This document shows, one piece after another, positions 11,025 through 20,341 of a stretch of DNA of 22,049 nt (positions within the stretch are counted from its first letter, which is position 1; the number at the start of each line of letters is the position of its first letter). The notes under the pieces are model-generated. The model saw only the letters and a program-made list of their open reading frames with translations, ran no database searches and was not told the origin of the DNA. The translations under genes and the position numbers were made by a program. The stretch is from Hypsibius dujardini. Taxonomy: Eukaryota; Tardigrada; Eutardigrada; Parachela; Hypsibiidae. The DNA lies in contig LRSR01004156.1 of assembly GCA_001579985.1 (NCBI GenBank), positions 1 through 22,049 of the forward strand, in the 5' to 3' direction.

Positions 11025-11623
11025 TAAGCAGAATTTCCGTCAGTCGACAGGCTCGTGGATTTCAAATCCTCCGCAGCTTTTCTTGAATTCCTGCAGCCCT
11101 TACAACTGCAGCCGAAATTGTGGCCTTTGCTGTTCGGGCAAAAAATGTCCTCCAAACAAAAGCAGACCCCGCAACAGAGGCACACGCAGAGAAAAGGGAT
11201 GAAGACGCAGCAGCAGGTGCAAGGTCCGGCTGGTTGCTCTTCTGCAGACGTCTTTCCTGTCGACGCATTGCCGCAATTCGAAGATGGTTGCTTCGTGTGA
11301 GGACCCTCTGTACTCTTCCCCGTTAGCTGTTCCTTCTGCTGGTTCAGTTCGTTCGTTTTTGACGCGCTGCCGCAATTCGAAGATGGTTGTTTCGTGTTAG
11401 AACCTTCTTTACTCTTCCCCGTTAGCTGTTCCTTCTGCTGGTTCAGTCCGTTCGTTTTTGACGCAGGTAAAACTGAAGGAAGTTCTTGTTCGCATTTCTG
11501 GTTCGTATTATATGGAAAAAACGTTTTGCTGTCATCAGGTGATGAGATGTCAGGCGAATAGGGATTGTCGTCCGGCAGAACTTCTTCTGGGATCAGTTTT
11601 ATCGTGGCCAAAGGGAAATCCAT
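11024..11623 (-). CDS. Uncharacterised cysteine-rich protein with 33-aa tandem repeats
   Basis: Seen: a single open frame of 199 aa from ATG 11623. Layout: an acidic, proline-containing N-terminus (1-53), two 33-residue tandem repeats (54-86 and 87-119; polar, Gln/Lys/Ser rich, each with one Cys), a linker, then a block with 14 cysteines in 43 residues (135-177: CTCCC, CVCLCC, CFC, CSCKGC) that is also hydrophobic (VFIPFL), and a polar tail. The frame is open a little upstream of the ATG, and a possible acceptor (CTTGCTAG) at about 11638 means an upstream exon cannot be excluded. No signal peptide is visible, so a cytosolic protein anchored by S-acylation or by the hydrophobic Cys block, or a metal-binding protein, are guesses only. 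I do not recognise the family. The coding case rests on the intact 33-aa periodicity with mostly tolerated substitutions and on the composition. Confidence 0.62.
   Translation of the reverse strand: MDFPLATIKLIPEEVLPDDNPYSPDISSPDDSKTFFPYNTNQKCEQELPSVLPASKTNGLNQQKEQLTGKSKEGSNTKQPSSNCGSASKTNELNQQKEQLTGKSTEGPHTKQPSSNCGNASTGKTSAEEQPAGPCTCCCVFIPFLCVCLCCGVCFCLEDIFCPNSKGHNFGCSCKGCRNSRKAAEDLKSTSLSTDGNSA
11262..11459 (-). repeat. 99-bp tandem duplication inside coding sequence
   Basis: Two adjacent copies (11262-11360 and 11361-11459), with a further partial match starting at 11460, differ at several scattered positions. The unit is a multiple of three and encodes 33 residues beginning ASKTN and including LNQQKEQLTGKS. 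Confidence 0.9.
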
Positions 11624-12156
11624 TTCGAAATCCAAAACTAGCAAGATAAATGAATGATAAACGGCACGATAATTACAAGGAGATTTTCAGCAGACGAGAG
11701 AATATTTTTACAAGCAGAAATTTTTGTGGCGTGAAACGGCGTGTGTGAATGGAGAAGGTTTGGAGACGAATGTTTGCGAAGTGGTCGAGGTACATTTTAG
11801 CACACACGCGTGCCAGGTCAAATGTACACAAAAGCAGCCGGAAACGTACATGCATCAGTCCCCCCAAATAAAAGATTAAGCGCTTACTCAAACAAATTTT
11901 ATCCTCCCCTTTCTGCAGGTTCTCGCTTTTCCGTGTAGATTATACCGTGGACTTGGAGACCTTGTCACCCAATTAGTCACAACCGTTAGGATAAGATTCT
12001 GCAATCTCTCTTGGACTACTGAGCCTATTCTCAGTGACGTACAAACTTTTTAGTGGGACGGGAACCGCGGGGGGGGGGGGACAAGCGCTTCACAACATGG
12101 CGGGCAACAGTCAAAATAATTAATTAATTCAAGGGAAAGTTGTGCTCACTTGGGAC
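11624..12156. other. Upstream region of the cysteine-rich gene, no gene seen
   Basis: It presumably contains the promoter and 5' UTR of the minus-strand cysteine-rich gene. A minus-strand frame at 11673-11891 is open but unremarkable. A run of 13 G lies near 12069-12081. Confidence 0.4.
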
Positions 12157-12710
12157 GATTTTCAAGAGGAGTAACCCAAAATGTCTCGGCTTTTTATTTC
12201 AATAATAGTGTTATAATTATGATTATACTCAAAATTAATTTTATCTGTCAGGATATGAAAACCTGAGAGCCTTTTTTGGCAGAATTTCAAATTGGAAAAA
12301 CACTGGAAGATTCATTTTTCCTTGATTTTGACTGTAAAATTTTCAATCTTGGAAAGTGGCTATATTCACAAAATTTTGACACTGTCCTTCTCAACAAAAT
12401 TCAATTTGAAATCGATTGCCAGCAGCAGTATCTTTTTTAAACGTCAGGGGGCGGAGCTACAAGTCATGATCTAAACCGACTGGAAATTTCCGAGTGATAT
12501 TCCAGAAATGACGCATAGCTCCGCCCCCTAACCTCCAAAAGAATTCTGCTTGTGGCAAACGATTTGAAATCAACTTGTGAGAGGGATGGTATCGAAATTC
12601 GTCAAAATAAATTATTCTGCAGAAATGAAGTTTTTATGGTCCAAATCAGGGAAAATGGATTCTTCCAGTGTTTTTCCAACTTCAAAATTCTGCAGAAAAA
12701 AAGTTTTCAT
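12157..12710. mobile_element. Fold-back (palindromic MITE-like) element, copy 3
   Basis: The left end, GATTTTCAAGAGGAGTAACC at 12157, resembles copy 1. The inner arms GAAAAACACTGGAAGATTC (about 12296) and GATTCTTCCAGTGTTTTTCC (about 12658) pair. The core GGGGGCGGAGCTAC (about 12447) faces ATAGCTCCGCCCCC (about 12516). The right outer arm is hard to see, so the end is approximate. The 156-aa plus-strand frame starting at 12552 begins inside this element and is not taken as a gene. Confidence 0.8.
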
Positions 12711-13079
12711 ATCCATATAGATTTTTGGCAGCAGCAGAAGTGGTTTCAATGGACCATTGCGATCCCGAGTCTGAACATCGATCTAAACGGCAACAAGAAT
12801 GTCCTCGCGAAGAATCGCCAATTTTACAGTAAAGATCAAGCAAAGGGAACGTGTAAATGGTACAACAAATTTTCTTCTTCTTTTTTCACGGCTCAATTGA
12901 CGCATCATTATCTGTTGGACTATGACTATGTTTCCCTTGGTTTTGATAGCGCGGAAAGACGTTCAAGATTTTATGAAAGGGTAGCCTCCTATAATCCCTT
13001 GACTGTCCCGTTTTCACACTGAAAAATATGACTTGGTTTCGAGTATTCGTGCGAATTGTTGCCCCGTGAGCGCTGTAGA

Positions 13080-13340
13080 GTTGCAAAACTAAACTAAACT
13101 GAAGAAAACTCAATTAAGACTAAACTAAAACGTTTAGAGATTTACTTCTTGACTAATTTTTTAGTCGAGTGAACTAACTGAACTAACAATTTTAGTTACA
13201 AAAAATTTATTTGGGAAAAAATTAGTTAACTTATTTTTACGAAAAATAGATTAATAATTTTAGTTACTAATAAAAACCGAAATCCGTTGTAACTAATTGT
13301 TAGTTGACTGAAAAAACTAATTACGTGAATTACGGGCTAA
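13080..13340. repeat. TTAGTT/ACTAAA-rich AT block
   Basis: Dense alternating ACTAAA and TTAGTT words give many short internal complementarities. It shares ACTAAACTAAAACGTT with the block at 2920-3330 and the general make-up of 16540-16770. I take it as a dispersed AT-rich repeat with unclear ends. Confidence 0.5.
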
Positions 13341-13469
13341 AAATTCTTGTGGCTCGTTCGTAAATAAAAATATGCACGTTTTTGGTTGATCGGGTGTATC
13401 TTCCCACGAAGAAAATAAAAAAGCTGGCGATGATAAGAAGTGTCTTAAATAATTAATAACGGCTACACT

Positions 13470-14364
13470 TCAAACACTATGTAAAAATTCGGTAATGTGT
13501 TTCCTCTTTTCTTCCGTCAAAGTGGCCATTCGTTCGTCCTCCAGCACGGCGGTGATATCCAACCGGTTAAGCTCTCCCGCCGCGATGAGTTTCTGCAGAA
13601 ACTTCCGCAGCGGTCTTTCCAGGGCGCAGTGTTTTGTCGCACACTCCCCGACCTCGGGGAAGATCCCGTGATCTCCGCAGTCCAAGGCGGAATCGTAGAA
13701 CCACGCACCGTGTCTGAATCCGCGTTCCCGTTGGTACTGGCAGGGGTGTCCGAGGATGTTGTAGTCCATCTGAACATTGGCCACGGATCGCTCCGCGCCG
13801 GCGTTATCCAGCAAGGCCTTCACCAGTCCGGGAGCTGCTCTAAAAGGTAAAACAAATCCTTAAGCTGTTTTTTTCCCGACATTTCTTGGCGCATTACACC
13901 AACGCATTAAACGCCCGGTGCCAGATCAGACACGACTTGAGTGCAGGAGATTAATGATATTTGTGTTCATCATTTAATTTAATTTCGTATGAGATGAACG
14001 TCTCTTGTTATTAGAAATCTCAACTGGAAGTCACAATTGTTTAAGGATGCCGTGAAAATCAACTTTAACTGAGATTCGTAAAATACAATTGCATCTCTGA
14101 ACGACCAAATGTTAATGGAAACAGAAACGTTCTATTGAATTTGTAAAATACAATAGAGAAAAAAATATTTTGTGGTTTGGTGTAACTTCTCTCAACCTTC
14201 GTAAAAATCGCCTTGTATAAATAAAAAGTAGATAGTTAAATATATTCCACTGACCGTTTATGAGTGCTAGACTCCTGTTGAGATAATCCGGCATTTGAGA
14301 TTGCGCTGGCTAATACTAATAGCATCGGCAGTATTATTCCACCGCCCATCGTAATGGTCCGCAT
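13470..14364 (-). CDS. Small secreted protein or prohormone-like precursor, four cysteines, two exons
   Basis: Seen: exon 1 is 14364-14255 and exon 2 is 13839-13470. The donor CG|GTCAGT and acceptor CCTTTTAG|A are both phase 2, and the junction restores an arginine, giving 159 aa. ATG 14364 is used; ATG 14349 (residue 6) gives the cleaner signal peptide (MGGGIILPMLLVLASAIS). After it come a short polar stretch and THKR at 34-37, a possible dibasic processing site right at the exon junction. The remaining 122 residues contain four cysteines (70, 91, 103, 108), a motif HPCQYQRERGFRHGAWFYD (68-86), and a charged helical C-terminus. Inference: exported, probably two disulfides, possibly cut after KR. 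I do not recognise the family. The cysteine number does not fit insulin-like (usually six) or CHH/ITP (six) peptides. It could be a hormone, an immune effector or a cuticle/venom-type secreted protein. Confidence 0.7.
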
Positions 14365-14960
14365 TCGAATTGTTGTTTTCCGGAAAAAACTTCCAGATGC
14401 CCTCACAAAATACTTTGAATAAAGCTCTTGCACCTTGAAATGACTTGTAAGCAAATGCTGTGTAAAAAGTGGGATTTCGTCCAATGCCAATAAGTACGAT
14501 TGAACTCTGCATCAAGCCGTTCACTTAGCTTGCTTGTAAGCGGCACCTGATATTAATGTTAACCAGAAGAGAGAGAGAAAAAACAAGCAACGGAGACACA
14601 GAGAAACTTCGTCGTAATGGGTGAAGTCTTCTACTCCGTGGAATACCATGTGCATGACATGTGAGCTGTAATCACCGCTCTCAATCCGTGAACTCTGTCT
14701 CGAGGTTGCACTGCCAGATCTATTCGTGTGGTACTTCTTTTTATCGCTTCAACCATCTATTGTTTAGCATTTTTTGCGGGTTGAAGTCATCTCTAAAATG
14801 ACCTTTCTTTTCAAGGTCTCATTTGCCATAAATGCCGCACACGACAGGCCAAACAGCGCGAAAGCGTGCAGCGTTCACCAATCAAAATCGCCATGAGGTT
14901 TCTTTTTTATTTGTCAGTTTTCAAAAAATGCATTTTTAGTTGTGTTAAAAATTTATTGTA
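14365..14960. other. Upstream flank of the secreted-protein gene, no gene seen
   Basis: Nothing here reads as a gene. There is a short GA-rich run at about 14568-14580. The promoter of the minus-strand secreted-protein gene should lie here, but no clear TATA box was identified. Confidence 0.4.
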
Positions 14961-14965
14961 GAATA

Positions 14966-15031
14966 TGTTTATTGTCGTTATTGTCGTTATTTATTGTCGT
15001 TATTTATTGTCGTTATTTATTGTCGTTATTT
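14966..15031. repeat. 13-bp tandem repeat TCGTTATTTATTG
   Basis: About four to five copies of TATTGTCGTTATT-type units lie head to tail. The last copies are exact and the first is shortened. Confidence 0.85.
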
Positions 15032-15139
15032 TAAGCTCAAACTATCGACAAACAATGATGGCACATATGCGCTTTCCAAACTTGCACGACATTGGGACTT
15101 CTGCCTCGTATCCATCAAGCAGCGAAGACAGCTGCCACG

Positions 15140-16420
15140 ACAACGGCCTAAATGAAAACTACGAAAACAACAGAGAAAAAACGAAACGGAAAACCTACGA
15201 GAATCCAATTTAACGGAAAGTGAAACCACAGAAAAACGAACAATTTCAAAATAAGGAAAAATACAAAAACTGAAAAAAACCACAAAAAAGTTAAAAGTTA
15301 AAACATTTATTTAACAGCATCCACTTGCACGTGTGTGGCAAGGTGAAGGTACACTGCTCTGCTCATTCCTTGCCTTCACTCTTTTACAATCGCGCTCCTT
15401 CAGAGGTTCAATTTCACACCTGAACGGACAAAACAAGTGAAAACAAGTCACATTTTCACAAGAGGGCAAAACAGGGAAGAAAAAGCGCGTTGCTAGGGAT
15501 CATTAAATCAGTTTAAGTTTAGCGCGCATCTTCAGATACGAACGGGTGTGCATTTCTGTCAAATGCACAACCGCACAAGCCCCATTGTCCTTCACGAAAA
15601 CGTTAATACTTGCACATTCAAAAGAGAATGTCCTTGACTGATTAAGTCGTTTCCGCCTGTTGGATGCTCTTAATTCATGCCCAAACATAATGGGAAGATG
15701 CAGCTCCCTAAATCTGCTTATAACTAGTGAAGACTTTTCCGTATTTTATCTCGCCGGACCACGCCCTTTAGTTGTTGCGACCGTTCACGTTTCACTGAAT
15801 ACTTCGAATTGTCCTGGCGCGACTATAAATAAGCGTTGCAAACCTTTTATTCTCTACAGATTCCTTCTATCCCGTTTTTGCTCTTTTCGCCTTGTTTTGT
15901 TTTGTTTTGTAAAACTGTCTGTATTTTTTTCCTTCATGGATTTGTGGCTCGTTCCACGGCCGGGGTTCACCTTCGGTATCAATGATGCCAATAAGGAATA
16001 AAGACCTTACTCCCTTGCTCTTGTTTGTTTTTTCTGCTTGCGTTGGAAATAGTTATTCGAAATTTTACATTTCGTTCATACGCGTTCTTTGCTTTATTTT
16101 AAATTCTTTTCTCTTGATCAAGCATTTAAACAATCAAAGGCAATTTTATAAGTAATTACAGGATTGTCAGCTCTGACTTAAAGATCAGACAACTAAACGA
16201 GTAAAACGATGTTTTTCTAACATATTCTGACATTTCAGTTTGTCTGAGATTTTCACTACTAGTTTTCTCAATTTTTGTAGTTTTCCTCGATTTGAAGTTT
16301 CTAGGTTTTCCGTGTTTTCACTTTTCGTTAATTAGCATTTTCGTAGCTTTCCCGATTTCGTTTTTTCGTAGTTTCTCGATTTCGTTTTTTCGTGTTTTTT
16401 TTGTAGTTTTAACGTAGGCT
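15140..16420. mobile_element. Element or rearrangement bounded by long A-rich/T-rich inverted arms
   Basis: The arm at about 15150-15290 (e.g. AACGGAAAGTGAAACCACAG at about 15212, then GGAAAAATACAAAAACTGA) matches the reverse complement of about 16245-16415 (AACGAAAAGTGAAAACACGG, then GGAAAACTACAAAAATTGA) over more than 100 bp with about 75-80% identity by eye. The arms enclose about 950 bp without transposase. The arms are compositionally biased (purine-rich on one strand), which inflates similarity, but the order of matching words is consistent along their length. Confidence 0.5.
15824..16002 (+). promoter_or_regulatory. TATA box to poly(A) signal unit with a 21-aa ORF (LTR-like or tiny gene)
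   Basis: TATAAATAA at 15824-15832 is followed 104 bp on by an ATG at 15936 opening a 21-codon frame (MDLWLVPRPGFTFG and seven more). Its TAA at 15999-16001 overlaps AATAAA at 15997-16002. A TATA box and poly(A) signal about 170 bp apart is the usual arrangement within a retrotransposon LTR. I could not find matching TG...CA ends with a target-site duplication. A very short gene is the alternative. Confidence 0.35.
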
Positions 16421-16539
16421 CTACGAAACTGACTTTTCTGGTTTTGTTCTTCGCGTGCCATACCAGGGATAAATTTATGATGCAACCACCCTTCGAGCAA
16501 TGGCTGCCCTCCCTCCCTCCCCCTAGGTATGGCAAAACT

Positions 16540-16770
16540 GAATTAATTTAAAAATAAATAAACAGAAACTAAAACTAAATTTTTTCTAAAAAACTTTGAT
16601 TTAGCTAGTTTTGATTTTAGTATTTCAGTTGACTAAAAAAAATGAATTAAAAGCTTCAATTACTACGCATTTGGGAGGGATAAACTAAACAGCTAAAATT
16701 ATTCAATTAACTTCTGGTAAAAACAGACTGAACCTTTTTTTAGTTAGTAAAAAGAAGCAGAAGTAAAAAT
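16540..16770. repeat. ACTAAA/TTAGTT-rich AT block
   Basis: Same composition and words as the block at 13080-13340 (AACTAAAACTAAA, TTTAGTTAG), with several short inverted matches inside. Its edges are not defined. Confidence 0.45.
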
Positions 16771-17479
16771 CCTTAGCCACTGATGTTACGGGACAAAAAA
16801 TAAATGGTTGAAGCTGCGGGCACGGGAATTTTATTCAGTTTTTTTCAAAATGTCGCAACGTCTTGCGACGCTTTGAAAGAGTTTAGGACTCTGTAGAAGA
16901 TTTGTCAGTAATCAGTACAGTGAAGGTTTTTCTTTATACCTTTCAAGTCGAAGTGCGATTACCTAAAATAGTGATATGTAATTCTAGTTGTAACAAAAAA
17001 AAAATTTGTATTGTTAGAAAAACTTTGGGAAGATTATCAGGAACTGACAATCAAACGCATCTGCAAGATGCTTCTACATTTTTTCTAGACGAAACGTTTG
17101 ATGATCGAACACCCGTTCCCGCGGAAAACACCCGTCAACACCCGTGCCCGCAGCCATTATGACAAAATATTAGCTGACTGAATAAAATTTCAGCCATCCT
17201 GCTTCAGGCATGGGTGCCACCAGTACCCAGCCCATAATTCATGGAATTAGGAATTAGGAATTAGGAATTAGGAATTATGCATGGAATTAGGACCAACTAT
17301 TCGATTACGACCAGAAAACAATTTTTTTTGGCACATCACGTGCTAATAAAGGTCAGACAAGCCAGACGTAAAATCCCGTTCAAATCGGAAGCCATAATCC
17401 CAATTGGACCGTCTTAGCGTAGAAACTCGGCAGGCATCTTTGAATGTACCGGGGGACGGTGTTTGTTGCGTATTTTCTG
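16771..17479. other. 3' flank of the GPCR gene, no gene seen
   Basis: The open frame at 16902-17162 has no family features. The stretch includes the heptamer repeat at 17240-17293. No strong minus-strand AATAAA was spotted close after the GPCR stop at 17480. Confidence 0.4.
17240..17293. repeat. Heptamer tandem repeat GGAATTA
   Basis: Five head-to-tail GGAATTA units (about 17240-17275) are followed, after a short TGCATGG interruption, by one more unit near 17283-17290. The unit contains TTAGG, but the period is seven, so it is not a canonical arthropod telomere array. Confidence 0.85.
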
Positions 17480-18111
17480 TCAACAAGGTGTCACTCGTAT
17501 CTCCAAAACGGCGCTTGCGACTTGTTCCGCGCGTCTAGATCGTCGCGCACCGGTACGCGTCATCGAGAGTCCCGCGGTTTGGCTGTTACTTTTTACGGTG
17601 CTTGAATCTCCCGTCTTGATAAAGTCCCCTGGGAGGCGACACCGCCTCAGACAAATCAGCATGGACATTCGGAGGTCGGTGCTGAAAAGTGCGTACAGCA
17701 GGGGATTGGTAGCCAGGCCTGAAAAGAGACGAGCGAACATAACAATTATAGAAAGAAAGTGCCTAAAACGAGGCTGCTTGTCAGACAGACACAAAAGCGC
17801 TCCAAATAATGTCCGCATGACTTCCGGTATTATATAAGTAACTCGTGTTTTAGAGGTCGTGTTACAAGGTTGAAGTTGCTATTAGGGTAAATAGGAATGG
17901 TATTTTTCAGCTGCTGAGTCACTCACGGAAGATAACCCCACCTTAAGTTGAGGGGGGGGGGGCTTCGCCGAAAAATTATTGAGGGAAGGCAACATTACCA
18001 AAATATCTAATGCAGTCACGTCTTACATTTTAGAAGGAAATCGTTCTCACAATTCACGACACGATTTACTATGAGACAGGCAAGCAGGCAGACAGACAGT
18101 GAGACAGTGAA

Positions 18112-18156
<45 letters not shown>

Positions 18157-19454
18157 TAGACAGACAGACAGACAATGAGCATTTTCACAAATACTCGATC
18201 AATGAGGATAACCCCAAACCAAATTTCTTACAAACCATTGACTCACCGATAATCTGCATTTGATTACAAATCAACGACGCAGCCGGGCTCCCAACGACCC
18301 CGTAGTGGCTCAACAGCCCATACACCGCGTTGGGAAGGTAAAACACAAAAAACCCCAAACACGCAATACAACAAATCCTCGTGGCTTGGTAATCTCTTCG
18401 TGCCGAGCGCAAGCTGGCCGGCTGTCGTTGAACTATCGTATCCAGCCGGCGTTTTGACCGGCGCAACATGCAATAAATTGCCGCATAAAAAGCCACCATA
18501 ATCAGCAAGGGGACCACGCCCAAGGTCAGTCGGGAGTACAAAGCATAGGATCGATTAGCGGGTGGCCCGAAAGTACAGCGAAAAAGCTTTCGGTCGAAGC
18601 CGTGCCTCGCTCCCATTCCAAAGAGTGGAAAAACATTGGTTAATATCGAAGGTATCCAGGAAGTGACGGCTAGGCCGTATGCGAATCTTCGAGAACGGAA
18701 GAAAGTATATTTCGCACTTGCTCGCATCATTAGAAAACGATGAAGAGCAATCACGACGTGCGCGTTGGCCGACGCCATGTTAAGGGTCACATGGAGGAAG
18801 GATACGGCCTGAAACAACGTTTTCTTGACCGGACGGTTCATATAAACTCAAAGTCATTTTATATAAAAATCTCTCTTTTCATTATTTAAAAGATTTTTCA
18901 GGTGGAATATTCTGATATATAAAACGAATGTCGAACAGTACAGTAATAAATAAAAACATGAGATATATTTATATATTATTTAAATGATATCTTTAAGTCG
19001 ATAGATATGCCAATATATATCAAAGTTATTTAAAATATTGACTTGTATTTATTTTATTTATAAATAAGTGCGGGAGATATAAGCAAATAATTATTAATAA
19101 GATCAAGAGTCGGTTCACAGTGTATGAAATATATTCGAGATGCTTAATAAAACTAGCCTGGCATAAGCCGCTGCTGTCGCCGACAACGGAGCTCCGTGCG
19201 AGGAAGGTCATGATGTGGACGGGCAGGACGAAGAGTGTGTATATGAGGGTGCACAGGCACAGATTCCCGATCAGGACGGATGAAGCGGTGAGAAGCTTAC
19301 TGTAACGGACGGTGGCGAGGATGAAAATGCTACTGAAGACTCCGCAGATGGTAAGGCCGGCGCAGAGGGCCGACAGGCTAATGAAGAGCGCCTGTTCTTG
19401 GGAAGAAATGTTTACGCTTATGCTGTGGTTTGATACATTCCGTGAATAATTCAT
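17480..19454 (-). CDS. Rhodopsin-family (class A) GPCR, orphan, three exons
   Basis: Seen: exons 19454-19158, 18808-18247 and 17718-17480 give 365 aa. The second intron is canonical (CG|GTGAGT, CTTTTCAG|GC, phase 1). The first is read as GC-AG (CAG|GCTAGT to GTTTCAG|GCC, phase 0). Three N-glycosylation sequons (NVS, NHS, NIS) lie in the first 20 residues. Landmarks: C98 (3.25), HRF in place of DRY with R123 (3.50), W150 (TM4), C177 in the second extracellular loop, P199 (TM5), FYLP with P258 (TM6), and NPLLY 291-295 (NPxxY, TM7). The usual Asp 2.50 is replaced (NLCLCTL, Thr). Inference: plasma-membrane receptor signalling through G proteins, ligand unknown. Loss of D2.50 and the altered DRY suggest atypical activation. 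An open frame continues upstream of M1 through a GACACA microsatellite to ATG 19703, but a start at 19454, just before the sequons, is preferred. A CAGA repeat lies in intron 2. Confidence 0.85.
18087..18174. repeat. CAGA tetranucleotide microsatellite
   Basis: An imperfect (CAGA)n run lies in the second intron of the GPCR gene, about 70 bp from the donor side. Confidence 0.95.
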
Positions 19455-19468
19455 TTTAGGTCTTTGCG

Positions 19469-19612
19469 TGTCTGTGTCTGTGTCTGTGTCTTTGTCTGTG
19501 TCTGTGTCGGTGCCTGTGCCTGTGTCTGTGTCTGTGTCTGTGTCTGTGTCTGTGTCTGTGTCTGTGTCTGTGTCTGTGTCTGTGTCTGTGTCTGTGTCTG
19601 TGTCTGTGTGTG
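19469..19612. repeat. Hexamer microsatellite TGTGTC/GACACA
   Basis: About 24 units, with a few variant units near 19490-19518, lie immediately upstream of the preferred GPCR start codon. On the minus strand it stays open in the GPCR frame and would encode alternating Asp-Thr. In another frame it reads Thr-Gln. Confidence 0.95.
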
Positions 19613-19825
19613 GGATGTGATGAAAAAGGAATAAATGGAAAAACAACTCAAATCCTCGTACAGCGCTGTATCGTACTGCACTTCCTTTTAACGGCCTATT
19701 CATACTTCTAAGACACGACCGAACAACACGGCGTCCATGACGTAGCTAGATTAAGCTCATACAAAGTTGCGTGGCAAACATTTCCCGGGCGCGCAAGGTC
19801 TTACCGGGAGAAGAAGGTTCCCTGT

Positions 19826-20252
19826 TCAATGTCCCAAGAAATGTACCTGTCTCTTCAGAGCCAGCAGCCGGTTAAAGGCATCGTGAAGGTCTTTCCGCCC
19901 ACGATTCGTATCTGTTGCCGCAACGTTGCCGGTATTTTCAAGTCTGGAGAGGATTGCGCTAGTATAATCACGGTCTGTATAGACATGCCGAAGGAAGGTG
20001 CTACAAGCAATTCTATATAAGTCCCTGAAAAGCATTGACAGGTTTACACAATGACATGAACGATCCATTGACAAACACGATTACGGCAAAATGTCCAAGC
20101 TGTCCTTGTAATTACAATAGGTCTTTTATTACCGGAGGTCATCCAATAGGATTAGTACTTCAGGTCACTTTTTTCTCACTAAGTCACACAGATACAGTGC
20201 CTGTACAAAAGAAATCAAGAGACAAACAGACAGACAGGTAGACCGACCTTCT

Positions 20253-20341
<89 letters not shown>

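Noticed and set aside
12552-13022. 156-aa plus-strand frame
   Set aside because: It starts inside fold-back copy 3 and continues into unremarkable sequence.
13497-13850. 117-aa plus-strand frame
   Set aside because: Antisense shadow of the secreted-protein exon, which has a signal-peptide exon and matching splice phases on the other strand.
14965-15213. 82-aa plus-strand frame
   Set aside because: It begins in the 13-bp tandem repeat and ends in the A-rich inverted arm.
17463-17837. 124-aa plus-strand frame
   Set aside because: Antisense of the GPCR exon that carries NPxxY.
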